Below, in pieces: positions 1-13,300 of a stretch of DNA of 31,737 nucleotides (the stretch's first letter is position 1; each line of letters starts with the position of its first letter). The notes under the pieces are model-generated. The model did no database searches, was not told the DNA's origin, and was given only the letters and a program-made list of their open reading frames with translations. The stretch comes from Beroe ovata (Eukaryota; Ctenophora; Nuda; Beroida; Beroidae), in the NCBI GenBank assembly GCA_946803715.1, contig CAMPET010000142.1:6543-38279 (forward strand), in the 5' to 3' direction. A program made the translations under genes and the position numbers.

Positions 1-11
1 GCTTGTGTGTT

Positions 12-66
12 TTTGTTTTTTTGTGTGTGTGTGTGTGTCTGTGTGTGTGTGTGTCTGTGTGTGTGT
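12..66. repeat. GT microsatellite
   Basis: Alternating GT run with scattered CT interruptions, directly visible. Apparent open frames of alternating Cys/Val through it are a by-product of the repeat. Confidence 0.9.
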
Positions 67-3141
<3,075 letters not shown>

Positions 3142-3551
3142 ATTTTGCATTTGTTTGTAATTTATCTAAAATTTATTCAATTTTTATTTGTTATTCCTTT
3201 TTATCATATTTGTTATTTAACAATTTTATCAAGGTATTTCTTTTCGTTAATTTAAAACTATTTGTTACGAAGTATCGAAGTATTTTACTATTCATTATTT
3301 AACCTTTTCTTATCTAATCTATACTAATTCTCAGTAGTAAGTTATATAATTCTCGGTAGCAATGTTTCTTCTCGAAGACGTTCGCTCGAAGACGTTTCCT
3401 TGTCGTCCAGCCTATTATTCCTACCCCTTTTTCATCCCTCTCTCCAACTCTAACAACTTCTTTCTCCCACATTCCAGCAATTCCTAGTCCTCACCCTCTC
3501 TCTCCCCCTCACCATCTCTCCCCCCTCACCATCTCTCTCTCCCCCTAGCAT
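3142..3551. other. TYMS-ZC3HC1 intergenic region with pyrimidine tract
   Basis: No coding potential recognised. The AT-rich 3' flank of TYMS gives way to a long C/T-rich tract (about 3398-3549) that ends in ccccctag immediately before the next start codon. The word tcgaagacgtt occurs twice near 3373-3396. The tract looks like a polypyrimidine-plus-AG splice acceptor without an upstream coding exon. Confidence 0.6.
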
Positions 3552-5869
3552 ATGGCGTGTGTAACCCCACGGCAGGTGTCAAGCCTCCTCTCACCCCTCA
3601 TCTCACCCTCCTCACCCGCTAACAAGGCAGCTTCCTCACCTTCCGGTAGTCAGAGACAACGAGACAACGTTTACAGGTGACAGTCCTAGCTCCGGGTGAC
3701 AATCATAGCACCAGTCCACGAGGTGTACCAGGTGTCAATCATAGCACCAGTTCACAAGGTGTACCGGGTGACTAATTTGATGGACATGCGGAGAAATTTT
3801 TGGCTGATCCGGGATTAATTTCAGGGATTTGCTATCCAGTTATACGAATGTGGGCTGGTTCAACAAGCCCGTACCCCTATCCCCACTTCAGTGTGCTAAA
3901 TGGGGGTGGAGGTGTCAAGGTTAGTAATGTCTCAACACATCCGAAACACAAGGAACAGTTTTATTATCCATATTATTCAATTTGGATCATTCTGGACAGA
4001 GATATTTTTGGGAGCTATTACTCGAGTAAGTCCGTCTGGGATCGGGATTTTACTTAATCCCTCAATTATTCCTCGATCCCACATACAACATGCTGACTGA
4101 AACCTTCTCCTGCAGGCAAAGACACGCTCTACTGCAAGGTTTGCAAAGTTACCCTCAATTTCGTGTGTGCGTTTCAGCCCTGGCAACACGCACCCTACGC
4201 CAAGGTGTGCGAGGAATTCGGTGTTCAGATCCAAACCGGACATTTACCTGTTTGTCCGTGGCACAACCGACCGCTGACTGATGACGTCATTTTTGGCGGG
4301 AAAGTTTCCCTCATATACGACAAATCGGTTTTCGTGGATACTTTTTTCAATTTATTCAATAATTTTGGTACTGAAAAGGTTCCAGTCATCGAAATACCGG
4401 GGGTTGTTATGAAGAAGATATGGCCCGTTTTGAACGTGATTTTCAAATCCATATCGAGTGGTAACAAGAAAAGTGAACTGATGTCGACCTCCCCATCTGA
4501 GTCGCAAACTGGAGTAACTGTTTGTAAAGGAACCGCGCTGATTCTTTCCCTTTTCGGATGGCGGTTAGGCACTGACTCCCCTCTCTCCACCATTCACTGT
4601 GAGTTATGTCTACGGAAACTAGGTCTGTGGAACTTCAAAACAGTGAAATCAGATGAGAGCTTGCGCGAGCTGGAGTTGGTTGAGCGCGAGTTTGACGATG
4701 ACAACTTGTACTACCTCGATAGTACCGAGATCAGGTCTGCCAAATCAGTCGGTAAAATTTCTACTCCTCCATCAAAGATTTCAGTGAAAACCACTCCGCC
4801 ACCCTCAATTTCCTCCACAGCTCCCCTCCAACCGAAAGAAGATGTTAAGTTCGGAAACCCCGATATTTTCCTACCCATGTTATACAAGGAGGACGAAGAT
4901 TCGAAAGACTCGAAAGCAGAGACTGACAGTGACAAAACCTGCCAAACCCCCACCGGGAGTGACGTCACAAGTACACCCGGCGAGTCCCGTGAATGCATGA
5001 GTAGCCCGAGTGAAGCCTCCCACTTCGAGTTCAAAACACCCGCAGACCCGCAGCCCGAGCTGTCCACCCGTGTCCTGCGATCCAGGTCAATCACTTCCCC
5101 GGCCTCGCAAAACACGCGGAATAAACGGAAACGAAATTCCGTCACCTCCCCGCCTGATTCACCGAGAGTTACAACCGCCGAGACTCCCTCTCCGAAACGA
5201 GTGACGCGTTCCTCGGGAGAATCTCTTCCGGAAACTCCGCCTCTTCCCCGAACCACGCGAAGAAACTCACGGGATTCCGCCAAACGGGCGAGGAAAACCC
5301 CGGAATCGTCTCCCAGGAGACAAACTTCCGCATCGGGAGAGTGTCCCATTCTCACGCTGGGTAATGTGGAACCTCCCTCGAAACGCGAAACCAGTGACCG
5401 AGAAGTGTCAAGTGAGGGTAAATTGCACGCTCTTGGTGATGCAAGAAGAAGGAGTAGTAAGTTGGAAATGGTGGAGTGTGTGGTGAAGGAGGTGATGAGT
5501 AGGGAGCCCTCACAGCTGAACCTCTCCATTGGCAACCCCGGCAAACTCAATGTTGCTAAGGAACACAACTACTGGTGCCCGTGGGTAAGCACGTTGCCTG
5601 CGTACAGAGTTTGTAATAGAAAGAGTTTGACTAGCCCAGGGAGAGGAGGATTCGCCACACCCACCTCGACCACGCCCACCTCGACCACGCCCAATTTGGC
5701 CACACCCCCTAAACCACCCCTCGTGAGAGTGAGTGTAGTTGATCAGACTGATTCGCAGGGCTGGGAAACCCTGCTACATCATCTCATCACGGATAACAAG
5801 ACTCCTGGAAATGCATGGATAGCGGTTCATAACATGCTTCAAGATTGTGTCAGTCGGAGAATTTCTTGA
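3552..5869 (+). CDS. ZC3HC1: ZC3HC1/NIPA-like C3HC zinc-finger protein
   Basis: Homologue of NIPA/ZC3HC1, known in vertebrates as a nuclear-basket component of the pore complex and earlier described as an F-box-like mitotic regulator. Exons 3552-3676, 3825-3919 and 4116-5869 give 657 aa (human about 500). Exon 2 was found by frame: it encodes GWFNKP, LSPLQCAKWGW and RCQG, the start of the C3HC module, which continues in exon 3 with YCKVC (about residues 79-83) and HLPVCPWH (about 118). A second module has FGWRL (about 222), IHCELCLRKLGLWNF (about 233-247) and, after a long insert, HNYWCPWV (about 558-563). The insert is Ser/Pro-rich with many SP/TP sites and basic clusters (NKRKR, PKRVTR, AKRARK), which suggests CDK phosphorylation and nuclear import. 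The first exon (41 codons, Ser/Pro-rich) is supported by phase, Kozak context and splice sites rather than by homology. The last 1.75 kb is one exon. Confidence 0.9.
3694..3768. repeat. Two-copy direct repeat in ZC3HC1 intron 1
   Basis: A unit of about 37 bp is present twice in tandem, sharing caatcatagcaccag followed by a gaggtgtacc/aaggtgtacc segment, with a few mismatches. It lies wholly within the first intron. No function suggested. Confidence 0.75.
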
Positions 5870-6300
5870 GATGGTGACAATTTGTTCTCTGGAATAACGA
5901 CTGATGTTGCACAAGAACTCGCCGTCGTTGCAAAATTAGATTTAGATGAGGTGGATGTGAGCTGTTAGAATGATTGTATTCTCTTTTCCCAATTTTTTGA
6001 CGAAAAATGTTTTAAATTTCAGTGTTTATAAGTTATTACTTGGTTTTCAGGGAAACAGGTTTTCAGGGAAAATTTCTGTTGCCTGCATTGGTTGATTTGA
6101 TTTGTTAGGATGAACGAGTTTTGATTGAAAATGTGATTGAAAACTGTAATGAAAATTAGTATTTTATACTCTATAAATGACCAAATCCAGCGTCCACGAT
6201 ATAGTGAAAATCGGGTGGATTTCATATTCATTGCCTTCCCTATTACACAATGAGCCTCCCAATTACCTAACTCCTCAACCCGCCCAACAGCTATGGGTCT
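5870..6300. other. ZC3HC1-RhoGEF intergenic region
   Basis: No gene seen. It holds a local duplication, ggttttcaggga twice near 6050-6072, AT-rich 3'-flank-like sequence, and then a pyrimidine-rich stretch ending in cccaacag at 6290, ten bases before the next ATG. An in-frame stop (TAA 6268-6270) excludes coding extension upstream without splicing. Confidence 0.6.
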
Positions 6301-9300
6301 ATGGCACGATCCAGTACGATGCCCCCAATCCGCACTGCTGACCTACAGGACATCCTAGAATCGGGTCTCATAGTCTACCCTGGGTCCACTGACAAGACAG
6401 GAAAACCTCTCCTCTTCGCAAACCTCGGGTTTCTCTCCGTTCTCGAGCACAGCTCCCCCACCGAACTCAATTCATTTTTCAGTTACTTTGTCTCCATTTC
6501 GAAGGAGGAGGCACGGGAGAATGGCTATGTTTTCGTTGTTGACTGCACGAAGAGGGCCGCATCGGGTGTATCCGATTTTTTGGAGTTGCTCCATGATTAC
6601 TTCCCGGGTAGGGTGAGTAAGATTTACGTTGTTCTCAACTCACCGAGCGATGGGTATTTCGGGAAGGCGTACATAAAGATGAAATCAATGCTTGCCAGTA
6701 TGCAGGGGAATTCGGAGTTCCCACGGGTTGATGTCAACAGTTTTACCGAACTCCACAAATTCGTCGACCCAAACCTCATTCCATCGGTTTTCCAGGGTCG
6801 ACTAAATTTCGACCACAAACTTTGGGTTGAAACAAGGATTGAAATCGATAAGATTGTCAGCGATTATCACGAATTGGTCACCTCAATTTGCAGTGAACAG
6901 GAGCTCCTGATTAAGCCCATCCCGAAAAGCATCGATGCGCTCAACGAGTTCGAACAAACAATTCGTCCTCTCCGGGAAAAAGTATATGTTCCATCCCAGC
7001 AGACCTTAGCCCGAGCTGAGGGCTTGGTGACAGAAGAGAGGATAGCACGGGATGGATCTGCAGGTTCTTCCCGATTTGGGTACTGTCCCCTGTCACCCTG
7101 TCACATTATCGACAGTATTTTGCTGGGGAGAATATTCGAGAAGCTGGGCGATATCAGCGACAACTTCCTCAACCTCTGGGGTCTCCAGCTCCAGAAGATA
7201 AACCTGGAGAAGTTCGCCCAGTGCCGGGATAAACTCCTGCCCAAACTCCGAGATCTCGATCCCACCCTGGAGCAATGTGTGAAACTCACTCTTTCCAACA
7301 TTGAGCCACAGTTCCACTTCTACAATTCCATCTATACTTCCTTCGTTACGGAAGATAAGAAGCTGTACGAGATGACTGTAGACGCCCATACATGTCTCCG
7401 AGATTGGAATTATACGGCGAGACTTCCTCTTGACACCCTAGATATCGATATCGACGAACTGAATCATTTGTGGTCGAAATTGACGAAGATCGTGGATATC
7501 AGGAAGACAGTGTTAACGGGGTATTTCAATCTCAGAGACGTGGTCTACGGAAGTGTAGGTGGGTATGACAGGTGCTACAAGTTGATCGAGTCAATTGTCG
7601 TGACAGATGACAGGGATGAAAATATAGCTCTTCCCATCAAACATCACGCAATCACCAACTCTATCCAGGAGTACTGTACAAACATCCGGAGTAAGTTAGG
7701 TGAAATTGATCTCACGGCCAATGTCATTGATTACAATGTGGATGTTTCCTCGGTCAACAACCAGATAAAACAAGTTCTGAGCAAGGCTAAGAGTCTTAGT
7801 GAGCGGAATAATCAGTGTCTGGCGATTAAGGAACAGATTTCACTTTTCTTCATCAGCATCATGGAGATTCAAGATTGGTTAATAGATGTTGGACACCCCT
7901 TCATATCCACGCAAACACTGGGAACTAATCTCGAAGAATCGAAAAAAGGAAAAACTAATTTCTTGAAGTTCATAGCAGCAAGTGGTCTTGACAGCACTAA
8001 TCAGAGAATGGATCAGTGCTCAAAAACCCTTAGTGTTATCATCAACTCCAAGTTCCTGAATGACCGCAGTGTGAATATCCTGAAGGACAGTTATGTACGA
8101 ACTGAGGTTGATTGGAAAGGCTTTGGGCTGGAAGTACAAGAGCACAGCAGAGACCTTGAGTTGAGTATTGAGTTCTATGAAGCAGCTCAGAATGTAGACT
8201 CCTGGCTCAGTGACAAAGAGACGAATCAGAACTTGATTCTGCAGGCAGAGTTGGAGAAGTTGGAGGAAATGGATATGAGTGAGATTACTCAGGAGAGGGT
8301 TGATGAGCTGCATGCACTGAAGGATTCCATGAGTGATACGAGCAAGATAATGGACGAGTGTCACAGCAAGTTTATTGCTCTCAGTGCAAGCAGCAACAAT
8401 ACTCTCCGGCATATAAGATCAGCCAAGAGTAAAGTGGACAGTGACTGGACAAAGTTTTCGGAAAAACTCCGCACAGCCGAGAGGTTTCTAGAAAAGAAAA
8501 TCAAAGAGAGTAAGGAATCGGATAGAGAATCGTTGACTGATGCATCGGTCTCAAGTATGGAAAGTCTCGATTTTGAGACTGAGGCAGAGCACACAGCATT
8601 CAGGAATACCAAGTCTCTAATTCAGGAGTTGGTGAACACTGAGAAGAAGTATGTTGATGACCTGAGGGATGTTATACTGGGATACAAGGAGGAATTCGAG
8701 ACACAACCAAAATGTCCGAGACACTTGAAGGCCAACTCAGATACCATATTCGGAAACATTGAAGACATCTATCATTTCCACAACAAGATTTTCCTGGGCG
8801 AACTTGAAAAAGCAGTTGAATCCAATACAATCGGATCAGTATTCTGCAACAACATTGCCAATTTCGAAATGTACGCCACATACTGCAAAAACAAGCCTAA
8901 AAGTGAGGCATTCCTGAACCAATTACCGGACAAGAGATTCATAGTCGAATGTCAGAAGAATCTGAACCATATCCTAGACCTAAGCAGCTACCTCCTGAAA
9001 CCAGTTCAAAGGATCATGAAGTATCACCTAATTTTGGAGAAGATGTTGAAATATACCCCTGATAGGTCAGCTAGGAGGCGGACACAACTGGAAGAAGCTC
9101 TGCAGATAATGGAACGGGTTCCACGGTATGCCAACAATGCTATCCATTTGATGGGACTCGAGGGTTACCATGGTAACACAGAGCATCTAGGGCAGCTCCT
9201 ACTCCAGGAAAGTTTCCAGGTGTACTTCAACGGTCAGAAGAAGGCCACACCTCGACAAATTTTCATCTTTGAGCATGCCATGTTGTTAAGTAAACCTGTG

Positions 9301-9597
9301 GCTGCCAAAGCGCCAATATCCCGGAGTAAAACCCTTCCTGCCCCCCAACCCAAGTACAGTTTCAAATCCCAGTTAGCCCTATCGGAAGTAGGAATCACCC
9401 GATACCTTCCGGATGATAGGAATGATGTTCAGTTTCAGATACAGGTCTATAGGAAGAATCAGAGGACTGTAGGGGAGCGATTTGTCATCCAGGCAGCTAC
9501 TACTGCCATCAGGGACCAGTGGATTGACAAGCTCGAGGAGCTTCTGTTCATTCAGTTTGAGAGTATGAAAAACAGAGCTGCCAGCAATATGCTGTGA
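6301..9597 (+). CDS. Dbl/MCF2L-type Rho guanine-nucleotide exchange factor (SEC14-spectrin-DH-PH)
   Basis: A 1098-residue protein in one uninterrupted reading frame. Domains in order: an N-terminal SEC14/CRAL-TRIO-like region (about 15-185; GKPLLFANLGF, YVFVVDCTKR, KIYVVLNSPS); a long helical spectrin-repeat-like region (about 190-740; e.g. VDSWLSDKETNQNLI); a Ser/acidic linker (about 740-768); a DH domain (about 770-955; LVNTEKKYVDDL, FGNIEDIYHFHNKIFL, SSYLLKPVQRIMKYHLILEKML); and a PH domain (about 960-1085) ending in AIRDQWIDKLEELL. This is the order in MCF2, MCF2L and MCF2L2, which load GTP on Rho/Rac/Cdc42 at membranes, with the SEC14 part binding phosphoinositides and restraining activity. 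The protein stops soon after the PH domain, with no SH3. No intron is needed, unlike the flanking genes. The ATG at 6301 has a good context (tctATGGC) and an in-frame stop upstream; an additional 5' exon joined at the AG at 6290 is possible. Which of the three vertebrate paralogues it corresponds to cannot be decided. Confidence 0.92.
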   Translation: MARSSTMPPIRTADLQDILESGLIVYPGSTDKTGKPLLFANLGFLSVLEHSSPTELNSFFSYFVSISKEEARENGYVFVVDCTKRAASGVSDFLELLHDYFPGRVSKIYVVLNSPSDGYFGKAYIKMKSMLASMQGNSEFPRVDVNSFTELHKFVDPNLIPSVFQGRLNFDHKLWVETRIEIDKIVSDYHELVTSICSEQELLIKPIPKSIDALNEFEQTIRPLREKVYVPSQQTLARAEGLVTEERIARDGSAGSSRFGYCPLSPCHIIDSILLGRIFEKLGDISDNFLNLWGLQLQKINLEKFAQCRDKLLPKLRDLDPTLEQCVKLTLSNIEPQFHFYNSIYTSFVTEDKKLYEMTVDAHTCLRDWNYTARLPLDTLDIDIDELNHLWSKLTKIVDIRKTVLTGYFNLRDVVYGSVGGYDRCYKLIESIVVTDDRDENIALPIKHHAITNSIQEYCTNIRSKLGEIDLTANVIDYNVDVSSVNNQIKQVLSKAKSLSERNNQCLAIKEQISLFFISIMEIQDWLIDVGHPFISTQTLGTNLEESKKGKTNFLKFIAASGLDSTNQRMDQCSKTLSVIINSKFLNDRSVNILKDSYVRTEVDWKGFGLEVQEHSRDLELSIEFYEAAQNVDSWLSDKETNQNLILQAELEKLEEMDMSEITQERVDELHALKDSMSDTSKIMDECHSKFIALSASSNNTLRHIRSAKSKVDSDWTKFSEKLRTAERFLEKKIKESKESDRESLTDASVSSMESLDFETEAEHTAFRNTKSLIQELVNTEKKYVDDLRDVILGYKEEFETQPKCPRHLKANSDTIFGNIEDIYHFHNKIFLGELEKAVESNTIGSVFCNNIANFEMYATYCKNKPKSEAFLNQLPDKRFIVECQKNLNHILDLSSYLLKPVQRIMKYHLILEKMLKYTPDRSARRRTQLEEALQIMERVPRYANNAIHLMGLEGYHGNTEHLGQLLLQESFQVYFNGQKKATPRQIFIFEHAMLLSKPVAAKAPISRSKTLPAPQPKYSFKSQLALSEVGITRYLPDDRNDVQFQIQVYRKNQRTVGERFVIQAATTAIRDQWIDKLEELLFIQFESMKNRAASNML

Positions 9598-10386
9598 CGT
9601 TGCATTGTATCGGTTGAATATTTAGCACTATAGTGTTCTCCATTTCAATTTGGTTGTGCAGGATTGGTCAGAAGGATTACAGCAAATATCATTAAATAGC
9701 GTGTGAGTGGTTTGAATTTTGTACAGTTATGTTCTACAGTGGTATATTTCATTTGGAAATGTTCTCATACTTATTACTCTTTAGGTTATGCAGATAAGAT
9801 TGCTTAGGAATTAGGTATGAAAAAATGGTATCATGCCAGTTGATTGTGTTGTCTTTTTTGAATGATATTTTGAATTACTATTATACCTATGCCTTGCCTT
9901 ATATAATTACCTAATACATCATATTTTCTAATATATCCATTTCTGATGTTCATAACTTGAAATTTCCTTCATGAATTATACGCAGAATGTAAATTTTTGA
10001 AATGCCATCTTGTTTTTGGTACAAGCAAAAGTATGATATTTTTTGAAAATTCTGATATTTATTCAATTTTAATTTCCAGCTTAGGAGAAGATCTTTCATT
10101 TTTTCCAGTGGTTCTTTCTAAAGTAATTCGAACCTCCCTGATATGGAGACTATACCATGTATAAAGTCTTATTTATTTGTTGATTGATATATTTTATATT
10201 ATTTGAATTATTCTTTTCTTTTTTAATCTACCCGACCTATTTATTGCTTACTAGACTTATGCACTGAGCGCATTGCTCAATTCAGTGAACGCTCATGGTC
10301 AATTTTTTGTCTTGACTATGATAAACCCACTTTCAATTATTACTCTAATTAATTAATTGCCTTATTAATTAATCAAATTCAATAGG
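9598..10386. other. RhoGEF-SCYL1 intergenic region
   Basis: AT-rich, no coding potential recognised. It presumably contains the RhoGEF 3' UTR and the upstream region of SCYL1. It includes a short taattaattaattgccttattaattaat-like AT run near 10344-10373 and ends in ttcaatag directly before the SCYL1 ATG. Confidence 0.55.
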
Positions 10387-13300
10387 ATGTGGGGTTGGAT
10401 ATCGGGGTCCAAGTCCCCCGCTGTCAACTTGCCTGTCAATGTTGGGGAAGAGACTGGACAGTGTCTAGCTGGGAGGTGAGAAACTGGGACAGCTACGATT
10501 TGGTATAATTAACCTATTTCCATGCTTAGAAAATGTTGTTCTCCTCCCGGCACGAAAGATTTCAAACAAGCTGATTACATGCTTCTATTTTCAACCGATT
10601 GCTATAGCAAATATCATAGTCATTGCAACATCAGATTGGTCTTCAAGGTCCACACTGCGACACACAAGACATCAAACGAGCCACTGTCCGTGTTCAAGTT
10701 TGAGTCTGGCCCGTCCACCACACCCGAGCAGCTTGCGGTAGCCAAGTCGGAGTTCAAGAGACTGAGGTGGGTACCTATTATTTATTTAATTATTTAATTT
10801 TATTATTTAATTGGTAAAATTGGAACAATCTAAATCATGCCATTTGTGTTTTAGTACTAGAACCGAGTGCCGAATTAGAAATTAGCGGACTTATTAGAAA
10901 AAATTCTCGAATCTTTAGAATCTTAACTTAAAATTTTTAAGTATTCAGAATCATATAATTGTATCCGAATCTAATTGTAAACTCGCATGTCAGGATTTGG
11001 TAGGCATTCATTCAGATTGGAGTTTAGTTAATCTGTTTTCCAGGGTATTGCGACATCCAAGTGTGGTGAAATACGTGGATGGCGTGGACAGTGAATCCCT
11101 CGTTGTCATAGTTACAGAGCCCGTGACACCACTGCTATACCACATACAAGTTGGTGTCAAGTATTTTTCATGAATAACATCTTATCTGTAATTATCATGA
11201 AAATGATATGCTGTTAGGTATGAATTAATGTAATGAAATGTAGTTAGGTTTTTAGGTAGTTAGGTATGTCTACAGCGTGTGGAATGCTGTACATTTGTTG
11301 ATTACAGTCTACAGATTGTTCTACATATTGCAACGGTACAAAAGTGATTACATTTCGTAATTGAATCACTGATTTATATATCAATCAGCTTCAAACAGAA
11401 TTATTATTCTTGGACTATCAGAGAATATTCTCGACTTGCTGAGTCATTCTGTTATCTGCTTATTCTTGACAGCACTGTATTTGCAACTCTTATAAAGAAC
11501 AACTTTTCTCCTCACTATTATGCTCTTATTAACAGTATTGACTTTGTGTGATATCCTTGGCATCACGCCAAGCTTCTTTCCATTTCAGAGCGAGGCATCA
11601 GACGTGTTGTGTGCTGACAGTATCTGTTGGGGCTTACACCAACTGGTGACGTCACTCAAATTCCTGCACGAGGACTGTAAGATTGCACACCGGAACATAT
11701 ACTCCAGTTCCGTGTTTGTTTCCCACACAGGTACAGAGCAAGATGTTGACGAGATGACGTAGCCAGAGGGTCTGCAGGGTATGCATAGTCAGCATTGTCA
11801 GCAGTTTTCCGTTGATTCGCATAGCCATGAATTCATGATGCGTACCCTGGTCTCAAATCCTGGCTACGTCACTGTTTTGACGACGTGTTTTTCATTTTGT
11901 GATACAGCCATTACGGTGGGAAAAATTAGAATTTTACAAATTATACGATAAGACAGTAACGATTGACAGTAACGATAGTGACAGTAACGATAGTGACAGT
12001 AACGTGACTCTTGGACGTGTTGTATCTGGTCAGTATTCCTCTTGGACAGACGCCATATCCCCCTCCCCCATCGCAGGAGACTGGAAGTTGGGTGGTGTGG
12101 CATGGTGCGAGGACCCGACCACCCTCACGGCGCCCTCCCGAGTGAACCAGTACCTCTCCAAGTACGATGCCCCTGAGGTGCTGAGGGGCGTGAACACGAG
12201 TCCCACCTCTGTGGATGTGTGGCAGCTTGGAGTGCTCATGTGGGAGCTCTTCAATGGTTTGTGTAGGATATATATGTCTTGTTATACTGTACTTCAATAG
12301 ATCTCGTTATGATATCATCATCACATGGTGTTCAATCTTTTCAAACATCTCATCAGCTTTCTTGCCCCCAGATTATATTATTTTCTGACGAGCATATCAT
12401 GTCTTTTTTTAAAATCCTATCACACCTATTATATTACTGTCAACTCTGTTATTCTGATCCCGCGCATTCCTCATCCCGCCAGGAAACATGAGCTCACCCC
12501 AGTCTCTGCGGGACACGTCCAAAATTCCCGCACAACTCGTGCCCGTATATCGAGAGTGTGTGAGCAGCAACTTCAAGAGTAGGCCCGCCATTGGGGCTGT
12601 GTACGATAAATTAGCCGCTAGTTACTTCAAAAACAGGTAGGGAGTGAAGTCCGCGGCCGATTTCGCGTCTTCAGACGATCAAACTTCTGATATTTTGCAT
12701 ATCTATTGTATGCTTGGGGGAGCGTTGTCAGGAAATTTCCTTGGATTATGTTTCCATTCATATGACCCTCCCAATGGTGTAATTTATTTATTACGGGTTG
12801 ATTGTTATTCTAACGAGATGTTATTCTTTTCTTATTATAACAAACATCCAGGCAATGTACGAATATCCTTATATCTTGTCACTCTTGACCCTGAGAAAAG
12901 GTTCCATCATCCATGACTTTGAAAATTCATCAATTATGAATTTTCAAACCATCATGTCAAGGGATGGAGTGCGATCACTCTTCCACAATCCGGCCTGACT
13001 TCTCCCTCATTTCACAGTTTTGTGTCAGCCAACATTTTCCTGGACGAGATCTCTATGAAGGAGCGCGCGGAGAAGGAGGCATTCTTCACCAGACTTCCTG
13101 ATAGCCAGGACTTCCCGGACCGTTTCTCCAAGTACAAACTCCTACCTGCTCTGACAACCACATTCGAGTTCGGGGACGTGGGTGAGGAGCAAAAATTTAG
13201 TTCTTGAAAATTTTTATCAGAGATCCAATTTTTCCGAGGGGGCCCTGTTTAGGTGCCTGAGGGCAGCGATAGAATGGATAATGAACGGATAATGAAGTGT

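Noticed and set aside
4023-4115. Possible additional ZC3HC1 exon just upstream of 4116
   Set aside because: The exon at 3825-3919 joins directly to 4116 in phase and completes the CAKWGW...YCKVC module, leaving no room for another exon.
4711-5568. 285-codon open frame on the - strand opposite ZC3HC1
   Set aside because: Shadow of the Ser/Pro-rich coding strand; it has no domain, while the + strand frame carries the zinc-finger motifs.
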